A DNA stretch of 64,000 nucleotides from JBBQXY01 sp051004815 (GTDB taxonomy: Bacteria; Chloroflexota; Ktedonobacteria; Ktedonobacterales; Ktedonobacteraceae), in the NCBI GenBank assembly GCA_051004815.1, contig JBPCJY010000227.1, positions 1 through 64,000 of the forward strand, given 5' to 3'. The notes below the pieces were generated by a model that saw only the letters and a list, made by a program, of their open reading frames with translations, was not told the origin of the DNA and made no database searches. Within the stretch, counting starts at the first letter, position 1. Every line of letters starts with the position of its first letter. A program made the translations under genes and the position numbers. Below are positions 1 to 9,201 of the stretch, piece after piece.

Positions 1-120
1 CATGCCAGAACCAACCGACCCGGGCATGCCAGAACCAACCGACCCGGGCATGCCAGAACCAACCGACCCGGGCATGCCAGAACCAACCGACCCGGGCATG
101 TCAGAACCAACCCGGGCATG
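1..120. repeat. 24-bp direct tandem repeat
   Basis: Four head-to-tail identical 24-bp units occupy 1-96. Each begins CATGCCAGAACC and ends GACCCGGG. A fifth, degenerate unit (CATGTCAGAACC, shortened) runs to about 120. The array may continue left of the window. It lies just upstream of the oxidoreductase gene. There are no unique spacers, so it is not a CRISPR array. Function unknown. Confidence 0.9.
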
Positions 121-168
121 CTCTCAACTTTTAAATAGCCCTGACTGAACGGAAAGGAACATGAACAT

Positions 169-1125
169 ATGGCAATGGATTACGGTATAATTGTTCCACA
201 AGGATGGCGTATGGATTTGGTAGGCATAGCCGATCCAATCGAGGCCTACGAGGCTATGACACGCGTCGCGCAAGAGGCTGAGGCACTGAACTTTCACTCA
301 ATCTGGCTCTACGACCATTTCCACACCGTTCCCACTCCCACGCAAGAAGTAACCTTTGAATGCTGGACCAGCACTGCTGCCCTGGCTCGCGACACAAAAC
401 GCGTGCGCATAGGTCAGATGGTGACGTGCAACAGTTATCGCAACCCCGCGCTGCTGGCGAAGATGGCTAGTACCGTGGATACACTCAGCCATGGTCGCCT
501 CGATTTTGGCATCGGGGCAGGCTGGTATGATCACGAATATCATGCCTATGGCTACACCTATCCTGGTACAGGCGAACGCTTGCGCCGTTTGCACGAGGCG
601 GTGCAAATTATTTTAGCGATGTGGACGCAAGATGAAGCCACCTTTGAAGGACAATATTACCAGGTCAAAGGCGCGATCAACCAGCCCAAGGGCGTGCAAA
701 AGCCACATATTCCCCTGCTCATTGGCGGCGGCGGTGAAAAGGTCACGCTCAAGCTGGTGGCCCAATACGCCAACGCGTGCAATGTTGGGGGTGATATCGC
801 CACCATCAAGCACAAATTTGCCGTTCTCAAGCAGCATTGCGATGATCTTGGGCGCGACTACAACAGTATCCGGCGCACTACGCTCATCGACGATTGCGCC
901 ATCGCCGAAACGGAGGAGGCCGCGCTGGCGAAGTTGACGCCAGAACAACGCGACGATCTCGCCAATTTACGCGAAACCTCGTTGATTGGCACTCCTGCAA
1001 TGATTCGCCAACGCCTGGCGGAATATGAAGAGGCCGGGGTACAAGAAATCATCGTCAGGTTTGTCGATGCCACTAAACTCGAATCGATACACTTGTTCGC
1101 ACAAGAATGCATGGGTACACAGTAA
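169..1125 (+). CDS. LLM class F420-dependent oxidoreductase
   Basis: 318 residues, the usual length for luciferase-like monooxygenase (bacterial luciferase/F420) family TIM-barrel oxidoreductases. Seen: the early segment AMTRVAQEAEALNFHSIWLYDHF, split as in the family around residues 28-50; the RIGQMVTCNSYRNPALLAK strand; the glycine-rich LDFGIGAGWYDHEY segment; and IPLLIGGGGEK, the typical cofactor-phosphate region. Such enzymes use reduced F420 (or FMN) on diverse substrates, so the reaction cannot be named. A GGAAAGG ribosome-binding site precedes the chosen ATG. The gene stands alone and converges on the urease operon. Confidence 0.88.
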   Translation: MAMDYGIIVPQGWRMDLVGIADPIEAYEAMTRVAQEAEALNFHSIWLYDHFHTVPTPTQEVTFECWTSTAALARDTKRVRIGQMVTCNSYRNPALLAKMASTVDTLSHGRLDFGIGAGWYDHEYHAYGYTYPGTGERLRRLHEAVQIILAMWTQDEATFEGQYYQVKGAINQPKGVQKPHIPLLIGGGGEKVTLKLVAQYANACNVGGDIATIKHKFAVLKQHCDDLGRDYNSIRRTTLIDDCAIAETEEAALAKLTPEQRDDLANLRETSLIGTPAMIRQRLAEYEEAGVQEIIVRFVDATKLESIHLFAQECMGTQ

Positions 1126-1230
1126 TGCTTTGTCAAACTTCAATTGATAGGAAAGACAGAGCCTCACCCCAGGACAGGCACAAGGCCCAATACATCTCAC
1201 TTAGGGCTACCTATCCCATCTTCGTTCCCG

Positions 1231-1246
1231 CCCAGGGTACCCTGGG
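1231..1246. repeat. Perfect 16-bp palindrome between convergent genes
   Basis: CCCAGGGTACCCTGGG sits in the 157-nt gap between the converging oxidoreductase and urease genes. It lacks a clear T tract. It shares the GGGTACCC core with the palindromes at 17457-17563 and 19190-19205, so it may be a repeat remnant rather than a dedicated terminator. Confidence 0.5.
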
Positions 1247-1282
1247 GTAGGGGGTCTGGCTAAAGTGAAAGGAAGCTCTTAG

Positions 1283-2980
1283 CTAGCTCACGATATACAG
1301 TCGGTTCAGCGGTACATGGCTCAGTGGTTCCATGGCAATCCGTTCATCGTTGATGGTGACTTCGTGTGTGATGGGATGGACATGTACAGGTGGCATTGCA
1401 TCGTTGAAGAGCATATTTTTCTTGCCAACCGTTCGTGTTTGTTGCACAGACTGGAGCTGACGGTTGCTCTGTAGGCGTTTCTTGAGACCAGCGTCGAGCG
1501 AGGCTTGCGAGACAAAGGTGATGCTGAGAGCACCTGCCCCGCGCCCTTGACCACCGAAGAGCGGGCCATAGCTTTGTGGCTCTGCCGCTTCCACCGTTGC
1601 GTTGCCATCGCCCAGCGTTCCCCACGCGGGCATACCTCCCTTGATCACCAGATTTGGTTTGACCCCGAAAAACTCAGGGTGCCATAAAACAATATCTGCC
1701 AGTTTGCCCGGCTCCAACGTCCCTACATGTTGGGAAAGGCCATGCGCCCGTGCTGGATTGATGGTGTACTTGGCCAGGTAGCGCAAAACCCGTTCGTTGG
1801 CGGAAGGGTGTTCTGTCTTTGCTTGCGTGGCATTCATGGCATTCATGGCATGTGCCATCTGCCAGGTGCGTCGAATCGTCTCCCCAATGCGACCCATACC
1901 AAGCGAATCGGAAGCGGTGATACTGATCGCTCCCATATCGTGCAACGGTGTCTCGGCCGCCATGGTCTCGGGTCGTATCCGTGCTTGTGCAGCCAGGATA
2001 TCTTCTGGAAAGGCTGGATTCAAGCCATGAACGGTCATTATCATAGCAAAGTGTTCGGCAACAGTATGAATGGTATAAGGAATGGTTGGGTTCGTTGATG
2101 AAGGCATGATGTTTGGTTGGGCCACAATCTCTAGCAAATCATACGGCCCTCCACCAGCCCCTTCCGCGTGGTACGCATGCACTGAGCGACCAGCAATGGC
2201 GGCAATCGTATCGCTCAATTCCGCCGATTCATTCAGGCCATCGGTATGCATCGCCACTGAGACATCCATCTGCTCAGCGACAGAAAGGCAACAATCGATG
2301 ACATTGGGAAACGCTCCCAGGTCTTCATGAATTTTCAGACCGCCCGCACCAGCCTCTATACTGGCAATTAACCCTTGCGGATGACTGCTACAACCACGCG
2401 CCAGAAAACACACATTGATCGGAATGTCCTCGAACGCTGCAAACATTTGCTGTAAGAAGAACGTGGGATTGACCCCTACGTTCCACATCGGGCCTGCATC
2501 CATCGCTACAAAGGTGGTGATGCCCGACGATAATGCTGTCGCAAAGAGCCGCGTACTGAGGAGATGCACATGACTATCGATACCACCAGGAGTCGCGATC
2601 AAACCATCGCAAGGCAAGACGGCGGTGTTTGTGCCAATCAACAGGTCTACATTATCACAGAGGTCAGGATTACCAGTACGCCCAATGCCCACAATACGCC
2701 CTTCTTTTATCCCGATATTGCCTTTAAAAACACCCAGCACTGGATCAAGAATAATGGCGTTGGTCAGCACCAAATCGAGTTCACTTTCACGTCCGAGGCG
2801 TGAATTTGCCATCAACCCATCACGGACGGTCTTCCCAAACCCTACCAGGATTTCATCCCCATAGGAGGTATAATCGTGCTCTATGCGAATGTACAGGTTT
2901 GTATCGCCCAGGCGCACGCTATCTCCTGCCGTCAAACCATAGCGAGCATGGTACTCTTTGCGACTCATTTCAAAGGGCAT
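1283..2980 (-). CDS. ureC: Urease subunit alpha (divergent)
   Basis: Catalytic nickel subunit of urease (urea to ammonia and carbamate). With the start at 2980 it has 565 residues. Metal-centre residues are present: DSHVH (H137, H139), the lysine to be carbamylated in GGLKIHEDLG (K216, with H218), H245, H271 in HAEGAGGG and D358 in SDSLGMGR. The mobile flap, normally VCHHLD, reads TVHGLN. Its histidine (H318) is kept but the flap cysteine is valine. Canonical HEDWG is HEDLG. The start follows an AGAGGTG site and overlaps the end of the fused gamma/beta gene by 16 nt, implying coupling. No ureD, E, F or G is in the window, so activation must come from elsewhere or differ. Confidence 0.9.
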   Translation of the reverse strand: MPFEMSRKEYHARYGLTAGDSVRLGDTNLYIRIEHDYTSYGDEILVGFGKTVRDGLMANSRLGRESELDLVLTNAIILDPVLGVFKGNIGIKEGRIVGIGRTGNPDLCDNVDLLIGTNTAVLPCDGLIATPGGIDSHVHLLSTRLFATALSSGITTFVAMDAGPMWNVGVNPTFFLQQMFAAFEDIPINVCFLARGCSSHPQGLIASIEAGAGGLKIHEDLGAFPNVIDCCLSVAEQMDVSVAMHTDGLNESAELSDTIAAIAGRSVHAYHAEGAGGGPYDLLEIVAQPNIMPSSTNPTIPYTIHTVAEHFAMIMTVHGLNPAFPEDILAAQARIRPETMAAETPLHDMGAISITASDSLGMGRIGETIRRTWQMAHAMNAMNATQAKTEHPSANERVLRYLAKYTINPARAHGLSQHVGTLEPGKLADIVLWHPEFFGVKPNLVIKGGMPAWGTLGDGNATVEAAEPQSYGPLFGGQGRGAGALSITFVSQASLDAGLKKRLQSNRQLQSVQQTRTVGKKNMLFNDAMPPVHVHPITHEVTINDERIAMEPLSHVPLNRLYIVS

Positions 2981-3534
2981 AGCTGCACCTCTTTCTTTTC
3001 GCCTGGCTCCCAACGCAATGCGCCACCAGCGGGAATATCGAGATGATAGCCCGTAGCCTGTGTACGGTCAAATTGCATGCGCGGGTTGATCTGCCAGAAT
3101 GGCATATGCGAGGTAATCTGTACGGGATGATCGGAGGTGTTCGTGACTACAAGGGTAATCGTTGGTTTATGTGCGTTGATCAGAATCGTGTCAGAAGGTT
3201 CAGCATCTTCCTGTTCGCTAGTGTTATCGGTGTTGCCAAGGGGGTAAGTAAGTATGACGAGTTTGGTGCCATCTTCAAAAAGTGGTTCGACAGAGATAGT
3301 CGCAACCAGTTCTGCCACGCCTTCCATGACATCGTCCTCCGTGAGTACGTGCATGCCGTGCGCAACCACCTCATCGTAACTACGCCCGGCGCGTGCCTCT
3401 TCCATCACCTCATCACAGATGAGTGCCACAGCTTCGGGATAATTGAGCTTAATACCACGCGCACGCCGCCTACGCGCCAGTTCAGCTAAAGTGAAGATGG
3501 TGAGCCGATCCTGCTCTTTGGGGGTCAGTTTCAT
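2965..3534 (-). CDS. ureAB: Fused urease gamma/beta subunit
   Basis: 189 residues. Residues 1-100 are UreA-like (MKLTPKEQDRLTIFTLAEL, then LNYPEAVALICDEVMEEARAG, here cited as two pieces of one helix bundle). The remainder is UreB-like (NTSDHPVQITSHMPFWQINP). The fusion is known in some ureases. The start was set at 3534 because MKLTPKE is the canonical UreA N-terminus and a GAAGGGAGA site lies 8-9 nt upstream; the longer open frame has no family match. First gene of a two-gene operon with ureC. A typical UreA carries the gamma start and UreB the beta-jellyroll that caps the UreC flap. Confidence 0.9.
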   Translation of the reverse strand: MKLTPKEQDRLTIFTLAELARRRRARGIKLNYPEAVALICDEVMEEARAGRSYDEVVAHGMHVLTEDDVMEGVAELVATISVEPLFEDGTKLVILTYPLGNTDNTSEQEDAEPSDTILINAHKPTITLVVTNTSDHPVQITSHMPFWQINPRMQFDRTQATGYHLDIPAGGALRWEPGEKKEVQLCPLK

Positions 3535-3603
3535 CGTAATGTCTCCCTTCTGAGCGTTTAACCCATGTAAATATCCAGTTGTAAGTAAGTATAGCACCAA
3601 CTC

Positions 3604-3954
3604 ATGAAAGGGAAACTGACAGTAGCAAGGGCCAGTTCGTCCACTGCCCTTTGTACAATCATCAATTCCATAGTCGAGTACCTGGCGGTAGCTATAATCA
3701 ATCTCGTAGCGGTCATCGATCCGGGTATAGTGGTCTTTGGTGGAGACCTCTCTGAACTGCCGCACGCGGAAGAGCTATTTATACAGCCGATAGCGCAATT
3801 AATGAAGCAACATGCCGGTGATAATCCTCAGTTGCGTTTGTCGCAACTCAAAGGAGATGCCAGTCTCTATGGAGCAGTGCAAGCCGCTATTAGTGAGGTG
3901 CTCAATACGACACACATACCTGTAGCTGAGTCTAACGAACGGGTAGAGATGTAG
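3604..3954 (+). pseudogene. ROK-family protein, C-terminal remnant
   Basis: The frame encodes about 116 residues. From roughly residue 24 (VEYLAVAIINLVAVIDPGIV, then VFGGDLSE and LYGAVQAAI) it matches only the C-terminal end of ROK sugar kinases/repressors, where YLA..IANLVNLLDPE..VLGG is typical. The N-terminal ATP/sugar-binding part and any DNA-binding domain are missing. It sits in the upstream region of the urease operon, on the opposite strand. Most likely a deletion relic; expression not supported. Confidence 0.6.
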
Positions 3955-3982
3955 CCAAGCTTAAATATGAGCGGTTTGAGCG

Positions 3983-4408
3983 TCAGGTGGTCAGCACGCT
4001 CTCAACCAACCCGTCGATTCCAGCGATGTTCTTGGTCAATTCTTGGGGGATGGAGTAGCGTGCGGCAAGGTAGGCGGTACTGGTATGGCTTACCCACACG
4101 CGACCATCGTTACTCTGCCACACGAGCAACTTGAGTGGCAGATCAAGTGCCAGTAGTGGGGAGGCAATCATGAGCGGAGTACCCGCTTTCGGACTGCCAA
4201 AGACCAGTACATGCGCCTCTTGCATCTTTAGACCAACCTGTTCCGCCTCCCCACTATGGTTAATATGTGCAAACACAGTGAGGCTCCGCTTGTGCATAGC
4301 CTCCTGAAGGCGTTCCAGCGTCTCCGCCACAGAGAATGGGCTGTTTTGGGTGGTGATTCCCTCTACTGGAGGAGGTGTGACAAGCTCTGTTGACTCGTTA
4401 ATGCTCAT
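3983..4408 (-). CDS. DUF302 domain protein
   Basis: 141 residues from the start at 4408, chosen because AGGAG lies 7 nt upstream; the upstream in-frame ATG lacks a site. The pattern SVAETLERLQEAMHKRSLTV, FAHINHSGEA and VLVFGSPKAGTPLM is diagnostic of DUF302, a small alpha/beta fold of unknown function often seen in stress or sulfur-related contexts. No signal peptide. Transcribed in the same direction as the aldo/keto reductase upstream (68-nt gap), possibly one unit. Confidence 0.85.
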   Translation of the reverse strand: MSINESTELVTPPPVEGITTQNSPFSVAETLERLQEAMHKRSLTVFAHINHSGEAEQVGLKMQEAHVLVFGSPKAGTPLMIASPLLALDLPLKLLVWQSNDGRVWVSHTSTAYLAARYSIPQELTKNIAGIDGLVESVLTT

Positions 4409-4476
4409 GTTGAAGCTCCTGCATTCAGTACAAAACAATATGTCTGTGTTTTCTGATAAACCTCTTTAACCTCGCG

Positions 4477-5466
4477 CTACCAACGATGCTGAACTTGTGG
4501 GCGGATTGCGCTATCATAGATCGCTTGCACACTGCTCATCGTTTCGTCGCTCAACGGGGGGAGCATTGCCGCTTGCACATTGTCTGCCGCTTGCTGTGGG
4601 TTCTTGGCACCGGGGATAGTGCATGTAACTTCTGGAAACATGAGTATCCAGCGCAGCGCAAATTGTGCCATGCTAGCACCTTGCGGCACCAGTGGACGCA
4701 GTTTCTCAACGGTCTGCAAACCGGTCTCGTAATCGACACCCGCGAAGGTCTCGCCTTGATCGAAGGACTCACCATGACGATTGAAGTTGCGATGATCGTT
4801 CTCGGCAAACTGCGTCTGTGCGCTGAGTTTGCCAGTCAACAACCCACTGGCCAACGGTACACGAGCCAGAATGCCAACGCGATGCTCGTGTGCGGCTGCG
4901 AAGAACTGTTCTGCCGGTTTGAAGCGAAACATGTTAAAGATAATCTGGACGCTCTGGACGTTGGGGTACGTGATTGCTTTCAGTGCCTCGTCCACGCGTT
5001 CCACGCTCACACCGTAGAAACGAATCTTGCCCTGCTGCGTCAGTGCATCGAGGATAGCAAAGACCTCCGGCATCTCATAGACCTCGGACGGTGGGCAGTG
5101 CAGTTGGAGCAGGTCGAGGGACTCGGTCTGCAAATTTCGCAAGCTGCGCTCAACAAAGCTGGTCAGGTTCTGACGGTTATTATAGCCACTGGCAACGTGG
5201 GGATTGAGTCGTCGTCCAGCTTTGGTGGCAACGATGAGTTGTTCGCTGCGCTCTTTACGAACCTGCGCGATCAGTTGTTCGGCATGCCCATCGCCGTAGA
5301 CATCAGCGGTGTCGATGAAGTTGACACCCAGGTCGATGGCCTTGTGCAAAGCGGCTAGCGATGTTTTGTCGTTGGTGCTGCCCCAGGCGTCTCCACCAAT
5401 GCCCCAGCTTCCAAAACCAACAACTGAGATATTCCAGCCAGTACGGCCCAATGCGCGATATTCCAT
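4477..5466 (-). CDS. Aldo/keto reductase
   Basis: 329 residues, NAD(P)H-dependent TIM-barrel oxidoreductase. The catalytic tetrad is visible: Asp and Tyr in FIDTADVYGDG, Lys in VATKAGRR, His in DLLQLHCP. The C-terminal CTIPGAKNPQQAADN segment is the usual cofactor-phosphate binding loop. Closest in style to the YajO/general-stress 69 subgroup (EYRALGRTGWNISVVGFGSW start). Substrate not predictable. Precedes the DUF302 gene on the same strand; the upstream region is a repeat island. Confidence 0.92.
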   Translation of the reverse strand: MEYRALGRTGWNISVVGFGSWGIGGDAWGSTNDKTSLAALHKAIDLGVNFIDTADVYGDGHAEQLIAQVRKERSEQLIVATKAGRRLNPHVASGYNNRQNLTSFVERSLRNLQTESLDLLQLHCPPSEVYEMPEVFAILDALTQQGKIRFYGVSVERVDEALKAITYPNVQSVQIIFNMFRFKPAEQFFAAAHEHRVGILARVPLASGLLTGKLSAQTQFAENDHRNFNRHGESFDQGETFAGVDYETGLQTVEKLRPLVPQGASMAQFALRWILMFPEVTCTIPGAKNPQQAADNVQAAMLPPLSDETMSSVQAIYDSAIRPQVQHRW

Positions 5467-5620
5467 ATACTATAGCTCCTTCTTTTGCATGGATTATGTT
5501 TCAGTACCTTTACTGTATAGCGATGAGGGATTTTTTGCAAACCAAACCATTCGGATAATTTTTGTGCAGTCAACTTCAAAGCCATTCCAAGGCAATAAGT
5601 TAAGCAATGGAGCGCGGTTT

Positions 5621-5983
5621 CCAGGGCGACCGCGAGGGTAGGTTTTTTGCAACGCCCGTCGCCACCTGTCATTCTGAGCGCAGCGAAGAATCTCCGTGGC
5701 ACGAAAGATTCTTCGCTGCGCTCAGAATGACAGGGGCTGAACCTGGGCGAAGCGCACAATGACAGGGGCTGAACCTGGGCGAAGCTCACAATGACAGGGG
5801 CTGAACCTGGGCGAAGCTCACAATGACAGGGGCTGAACCTGGGCGAAGCTCACAATGACAGGGGCTGAACCTGGGCGAAGCGCACAATGACAGGGGCTGA
5901 ACCTGGGCGAAGCTCACAATGACAGGGGCTGAACCTGGATGGTGCAAAAACCCTACCCGTGCAAGCTCTCGCAGTCGCCCTGG
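5621..5983. repeat. Nested palindromic repeat island
   Basis: Outer inverted repeat: CCAGGGCGACCGCGAGGG plus GTAGGTTTTTTGCA (5621-5651) against TGCAAAAACCCTACCC and a diverged copy ending GTCGCCCTGG (5943-5983). Inside is a near-perfect palindrome at 5665-5734, with arms of about 29 bp built on CATTCTGAGCGCAGCGAAGA, and a 32-bp tandem array. The same CCAGGGCGACC ends recur at 30536, 40107 and 57108. The same CATTCTGAGCGCAG core recurs at 19190-19350 and 39351-39502. No believable gene lies in 5467-6030. Confidence 0.85.
5726..5940. repeat. 32-bp tandem repeat, about 6.7 copies
   Basis: Units start at 5726, 5758, 5790, 5822, 5854, 5886 and 5918 (last one partial). Each reads AATGACAGGGGCTGAACC then TGGGCGAAGCKCAC. 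Variation is limited to one position (CGCAC or CTCAC). The first unit overlaps the right arm of the palindrome at 5665-5734, so the array appears to have grown from that arm. Open frames across it are repeat artefacts. Confidence 0.93.
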
Positions 5984-6030
5984 TGGGGAATTGAATCGCT
6001 TGCTAATCTTTAACTGAATGCCTATGGTCT

Positions 6031-7083
6031 TCATAGCCATTCCATCCATCTTGCGTGGCCTGAGCAGCGTGCTAACATCGTCTCCGTTTTGACACCAGCT
6101 TCATAAGAAAACAACCACAGTATGGGAAGTTCGCCCACCTGCCAGGCGATTGAGACGACGTAGAGGTCCCGTTTCGTCGCTTCGTGAGCAAAAAGTGCCG
6201 CCAACTGCTTACGAGCGACGGGAGAAAACTGGTTAATGACGAACGTATGATAGAGACATAACGTTGTATCGCCTGGTATTGCAGCCATCACATCCGGTAG
6301 CAACGCGAGCGCATCTCCTATCAGGACTGTAGGAGTATGCTGCCGGGCAACGGCCAGCGCATTTGTCAGTAGTTGCACGCGCTTATCGTGTTCGGGCCAG
6401 ATCAATGCTCGTAGCCACAGCGTGGCCGTGGGGTCATGTACGTCTATGGGGTTGAGATCTATCCCCACGCGAGAAGCGACTGGCGGAAAAGTGGTTGGCA
6501 AGGCCGGACGTTTATCGCCGCGCAATGTGCAATGAAGCTGCACAGATGCTTGCTCACTGCCGCAACGCTGGCTCTCACCATAATCATAGCCATACTGATC
6601 CCATAGCAGGTTCAGACCCGCGCTGGCTCCTATCTCTACAAGCGAGAGCGGGCGTCGTTGCGTCCGGCGAGCCACCAATGCAAAGGCCGGGAGCAAACAC
6701 GCGCACCGTCGTACTTCGTTGGTCTGCACCAGATGTGTTGCCACCAGTTGCTGTATCTCCGCCCAATGCGCAAAACAGAAGGAACGAAAGAGTGGATAAG
6801 GATCAGTCTGTTTGCTTGAAGACGCGGGTATACTGAAGTAAAAGGCCGCGAGCGGGTGCTGCACACCTTGCAGTAATAGAAACTGTACCGCGCCGAAAAG
6901 CAGGTTAGGCACTGGCTGACCTGGATGGGCATAGGTAGCCAATTCCAGTATCTCCGGGTCACGGGCTATCTGTGTACTGAGGTGTTCATAGAGTGGGGAA
7001 GCGCGTTGACAATCGTGCTTTGCGAACCATACAAAACGTTGCGCAAGCTCTTCAAGTTGCTGGCTATGTTCTCTATCGTGCAT
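6031..7083 (-). CDS. DUF2332 domain protein
   Basis: 350 residues from the start at 7083 (AAGGAAG site 6 nt upstream; upstream in-frame ATGs lack one). SLVEIGASAGLNLLWDQYGY and VVSRVGID-like ASRVGIDLNPIDV segments are typical of DUF2332, a family with a methyltransferase-like Rossmann core of unknown reaction. VLIGDALALLPDV and LCLYHTFVINQFS continue the fold. Isolated gene, its 3' end adjoining the repeat island. Confidence 0.8.
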   Translation of the reverse strand: MHDREHSQQLEELAQRFVWFAKHDCQRASPLYEHLSTQIARDPEILELATYAHPGQPVPNLLFGAVQFLLLQGVQHPLAAFYFSIPASSSKQTDPYPLFRSFCFAHWAEIQQLVATHLVQTNEVRRCACLLPAFALVARRTQRRPLSLVEIGASAGLNLLWDQYGYDYGESQRCGSEQASVQLHCTLRGDKRPALPTTFPPVASRVGIDLNPIDVHDPTATLWLRALIWPEHDKRVQLLTNALAVARQHTPTVLIGDALALLPDVMAAIPGDTTLCLYHTFVINQFSPVARKQLAALFAHEATKRDLYVVSIAWQVGELPILWLFSYEAGVKTETMLARCSGHARWMEWL

Positions 7084-7239
7084 CTTTGGCTTCCTTATGG
7101 CGTGTATCAGGGGTAGCGAATCCCCCAATCATCCTATCACGTCCTCGAAAAACTTGCTGGAACGTTTTATCCTAAACAAGGTACTGGAGAATACTATCCC
7201 AACTTACACATCTCGACTGAGAGGAACCTGGCATCCACA

Positions 7240-9192
7240 ATGAGCATTGAAGAAAAAAGTATTGCAATAATTATAGCTGAACCATTACCCACCACTGCCA
7301 CGCCCATATTGAGCAAACCCTGGTATGCGGTCTTTCTCTCACCGCTCTGGCTATGCCTGCTCGTCGCACTGCTCATACGCGTCTGGTTAACCTACCACAC
7401 TCATGGTGTAATTGATGGCGACGAGGCTTATGTTGGTATCCAGGCTGAACATATTCTGCACGGTGAACATCCCATCTATTTCTATGGTCAGGCCTACATG
7501 GGAAGCCTGGAAGCCTATTTGATGGCAGTACTTTTCCTCATCGCAGGCCCCTCGGTATGGATGCTGCGTGCTGAACCTATCCTCCTCTCGCTCCTGGTCG
7601 TCTGGCTGACATGGAAATTCGCGGACGCATTAGCCGAAGCGGCACAACTTCCACCGTTCGCGTCACAGATGTTCAAGACGATGGCTGCGCTTTTCGCCGC
7701 AATTCCCCCACTGTATGACACGGTACTGGAATTGCGCACCCTCGGTGGTTATATCGAGACATTTGTGCTTATGCTGCTCTTGCTCCTTGCGGCGCATCAG
7801 TTGACCAGACGCTGGCACGCGGGAGCCGCAAAGAAAGAACTCGCCTTGCGCTGGACAGGCATCGGTTTCATCGTTGGTCTGGGATTGTGGGTAAATCCCC
7901 TCATTGCCCCTGCCGTTACGGCGGCGGCAATCTGGATCATCGTCTTCTGCATCGTGGAACCCATTCAGTTGCAGCGGCAACGAAGTACTCAGCAGGGACA
8001 ACCGCGCACACCGCTCGTATTCTTCCAGGAATTTTTGCTGGCCTTGCTCGCCATTCCAGCCTGTATCGTTGGACTTATCCCGGCTCTGCATTGGGGTTCG
8101 CACTATAAATGGGCCAACTTTACCTATATTTTCCAACTAAACGATATGAAATCCCTCAATGTCATACTTCAGCCCTATTATCCTGATCGGCTCGCGCTGA
8201 TACATGATGAGATTTTTCTCTACCAACATTACGTAGCTCCCCGCGTCATCAGCGGAGCACTTCCGATTGAGAGTCCTCTCATGGCCACCATACATAGCTT
8301 TACCCTGGATTTTGGACTGCTCTGTATACTGGCAACGGCACTACTCGTAATGCTCTCGCTCGTGTGGCATCATCCCATGTTGCTCCGCATGCGGCAGATC
8401 GCTGTACTTCCACTCCTCTTCGCGCTCTGTTCCGCCATCATGTTCTGCACCTCTATCGCCTCGTCCGCTGGCCTCATCTCGTTCCAAAATGATATCGCGG
8501 GACGTTACGCTACCCCCCTCATGTTGGCTCTCCCATTCTTTTTCGCCATGACGCTGACACTCCTCAGTATGGCTCTTTACAGCTTTTTCAAGCAACACCG
8601 CTTGCAGGTCGGACAACAAGAGGAGCGGCTGTTACTTTCCAGACCAACCATAAAAACGCGAGATGTTTTTATGTCAATCTCAGCACAGGCACTGATCGGG
8701 ATATTACTGTTCTCTTACCTGGGTACACAAGTCTATACCTACGTGTTAACCGATCCAGACGCGACCTATCAATCGCCTTCGTGTCCAATCGCCCCCGCTT
8801 ATGACGATGCCATCATCACTTATTTGCAGCAGCAACACGTCCACTACGCCTGGGCCATCACCTGGGTCGGCAATCCCATCACCTTTAAGACCAATAGCAG
8901 CATTATCACAGCCGATCCCCGTTTCCCCATTACGCGTACCGGTTTAGGACGAATCCCCACCTATACAGAGGACGTGCTGCACGCGAACCGACCCGCCATG
9001 CTCACCATCATCAGGAACAATGACCCCGCGCCTGCACTACTCAGGACACTCGACGCTTTACACGTCACATACAGCGCGGCACGCTTTCCCTCTGAGCCAG
9101 GCTATCAAGTGCTTGTTGTCACCTCCTTGAGTCGCACCGTCTCTTTATTCGAGTCAAAAGGTTTTGGGCCATCTTTTCCCGGCTGCATATGA
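7240..9192 (+). CDS. GT39-type membrane glycosyltransferase
   Basis: 650 residues, polytopic. About a dozen hydrophobic segments begin at about residue 33 (FLSPLWLCLLVALLIRVWL). The first loop carries IDGDEAYVGIQAEHILHGE, which corresponds to the acidic DE motif of GT-C enzymes (PMT/ArnT clan) that use polyprenyl-phosphate sugars. The C-terminal roughly 150 residues form an extracytoplasmic domain (AIITYLQQQHVHYAWAITW). Probably glycosylates a lipid or protein at the outer face of the membrane; donor and acceptor unknown. Converges with the DUF4126 gene 9 nt downstream. Confidence 0.78.
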   Translation: MSIEEKSIAIIIAEPLPTTATPILSKPWYAVFLSPLWLCLLVALLIRVWLTYHTHGVIDGDEAYVGIQAEHILHGEHPIYFYGQAYMGSLEAYLMAVLFLIAGPSVWMLRAEPILLSLLVVWLTWKFADALAEAAQLPPFASQMFKTMAALFAAIPPLYDTVLELRTLGGYIETFVLMLLLLLAAHQLTRRWHAGAAKKELALRWTGIGFIVGLGLWVNPLIAPAVTAAAIWIIVFCIVEPIQLQRQRSTQQGQPRTPLVFFQEFLLALLAIPACIVGLIPALHWGSHYKWANFTYIFQLNDMKSLNVILQPYYPDRLALIHDEIFLYQHYVAPRVISGALPIESPLMATIHSFTLDFGLLCILATALLVMLSLVWHHPMLLRMRQIAVLPLLFALCSAIMFCTSIASSAGLISFQNDIAGRYATPLMLALPFFFAMTLTLLSMALYSFFKQHRLQVGQQEERLLLSRPTIKTRDVFMSISAQALIGILLFSYLGTQVYTYVLTDPDATYQSPSCPIAPAYDDAIITYLQQQHVHYAWAITWVGNPITFKTNSSIITADPRFPITRTGLGRIPTYTEDVLHANRPAMLTIIRNNDPAPALLRTLDALHVTYSAARFPSEPGYQVLVVTSLSRTVSLFESKGFGPSFPGCI

Positions 9193-9201
9193 CCAACAAG
9201 C

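Noticed and set aside
1..120. Tandem 24-bp units considered as a CRISPR array
   Set aside because: Units are directly adjacent with no unique spacers and no cas genes nearby.
4486..5358. 290-residue frame opposite the aldo/keto reductase
   Set aside because: Pure antisense shadow of a clearly conserved gene; composition follows the other strand's codons.
5726..5940. 32-bp repeats considered as CRISPR repeats or a coding repeat protein
   Set aside because: No spacers; the apparent frames are by-products of the array and have no start or ribosome site.
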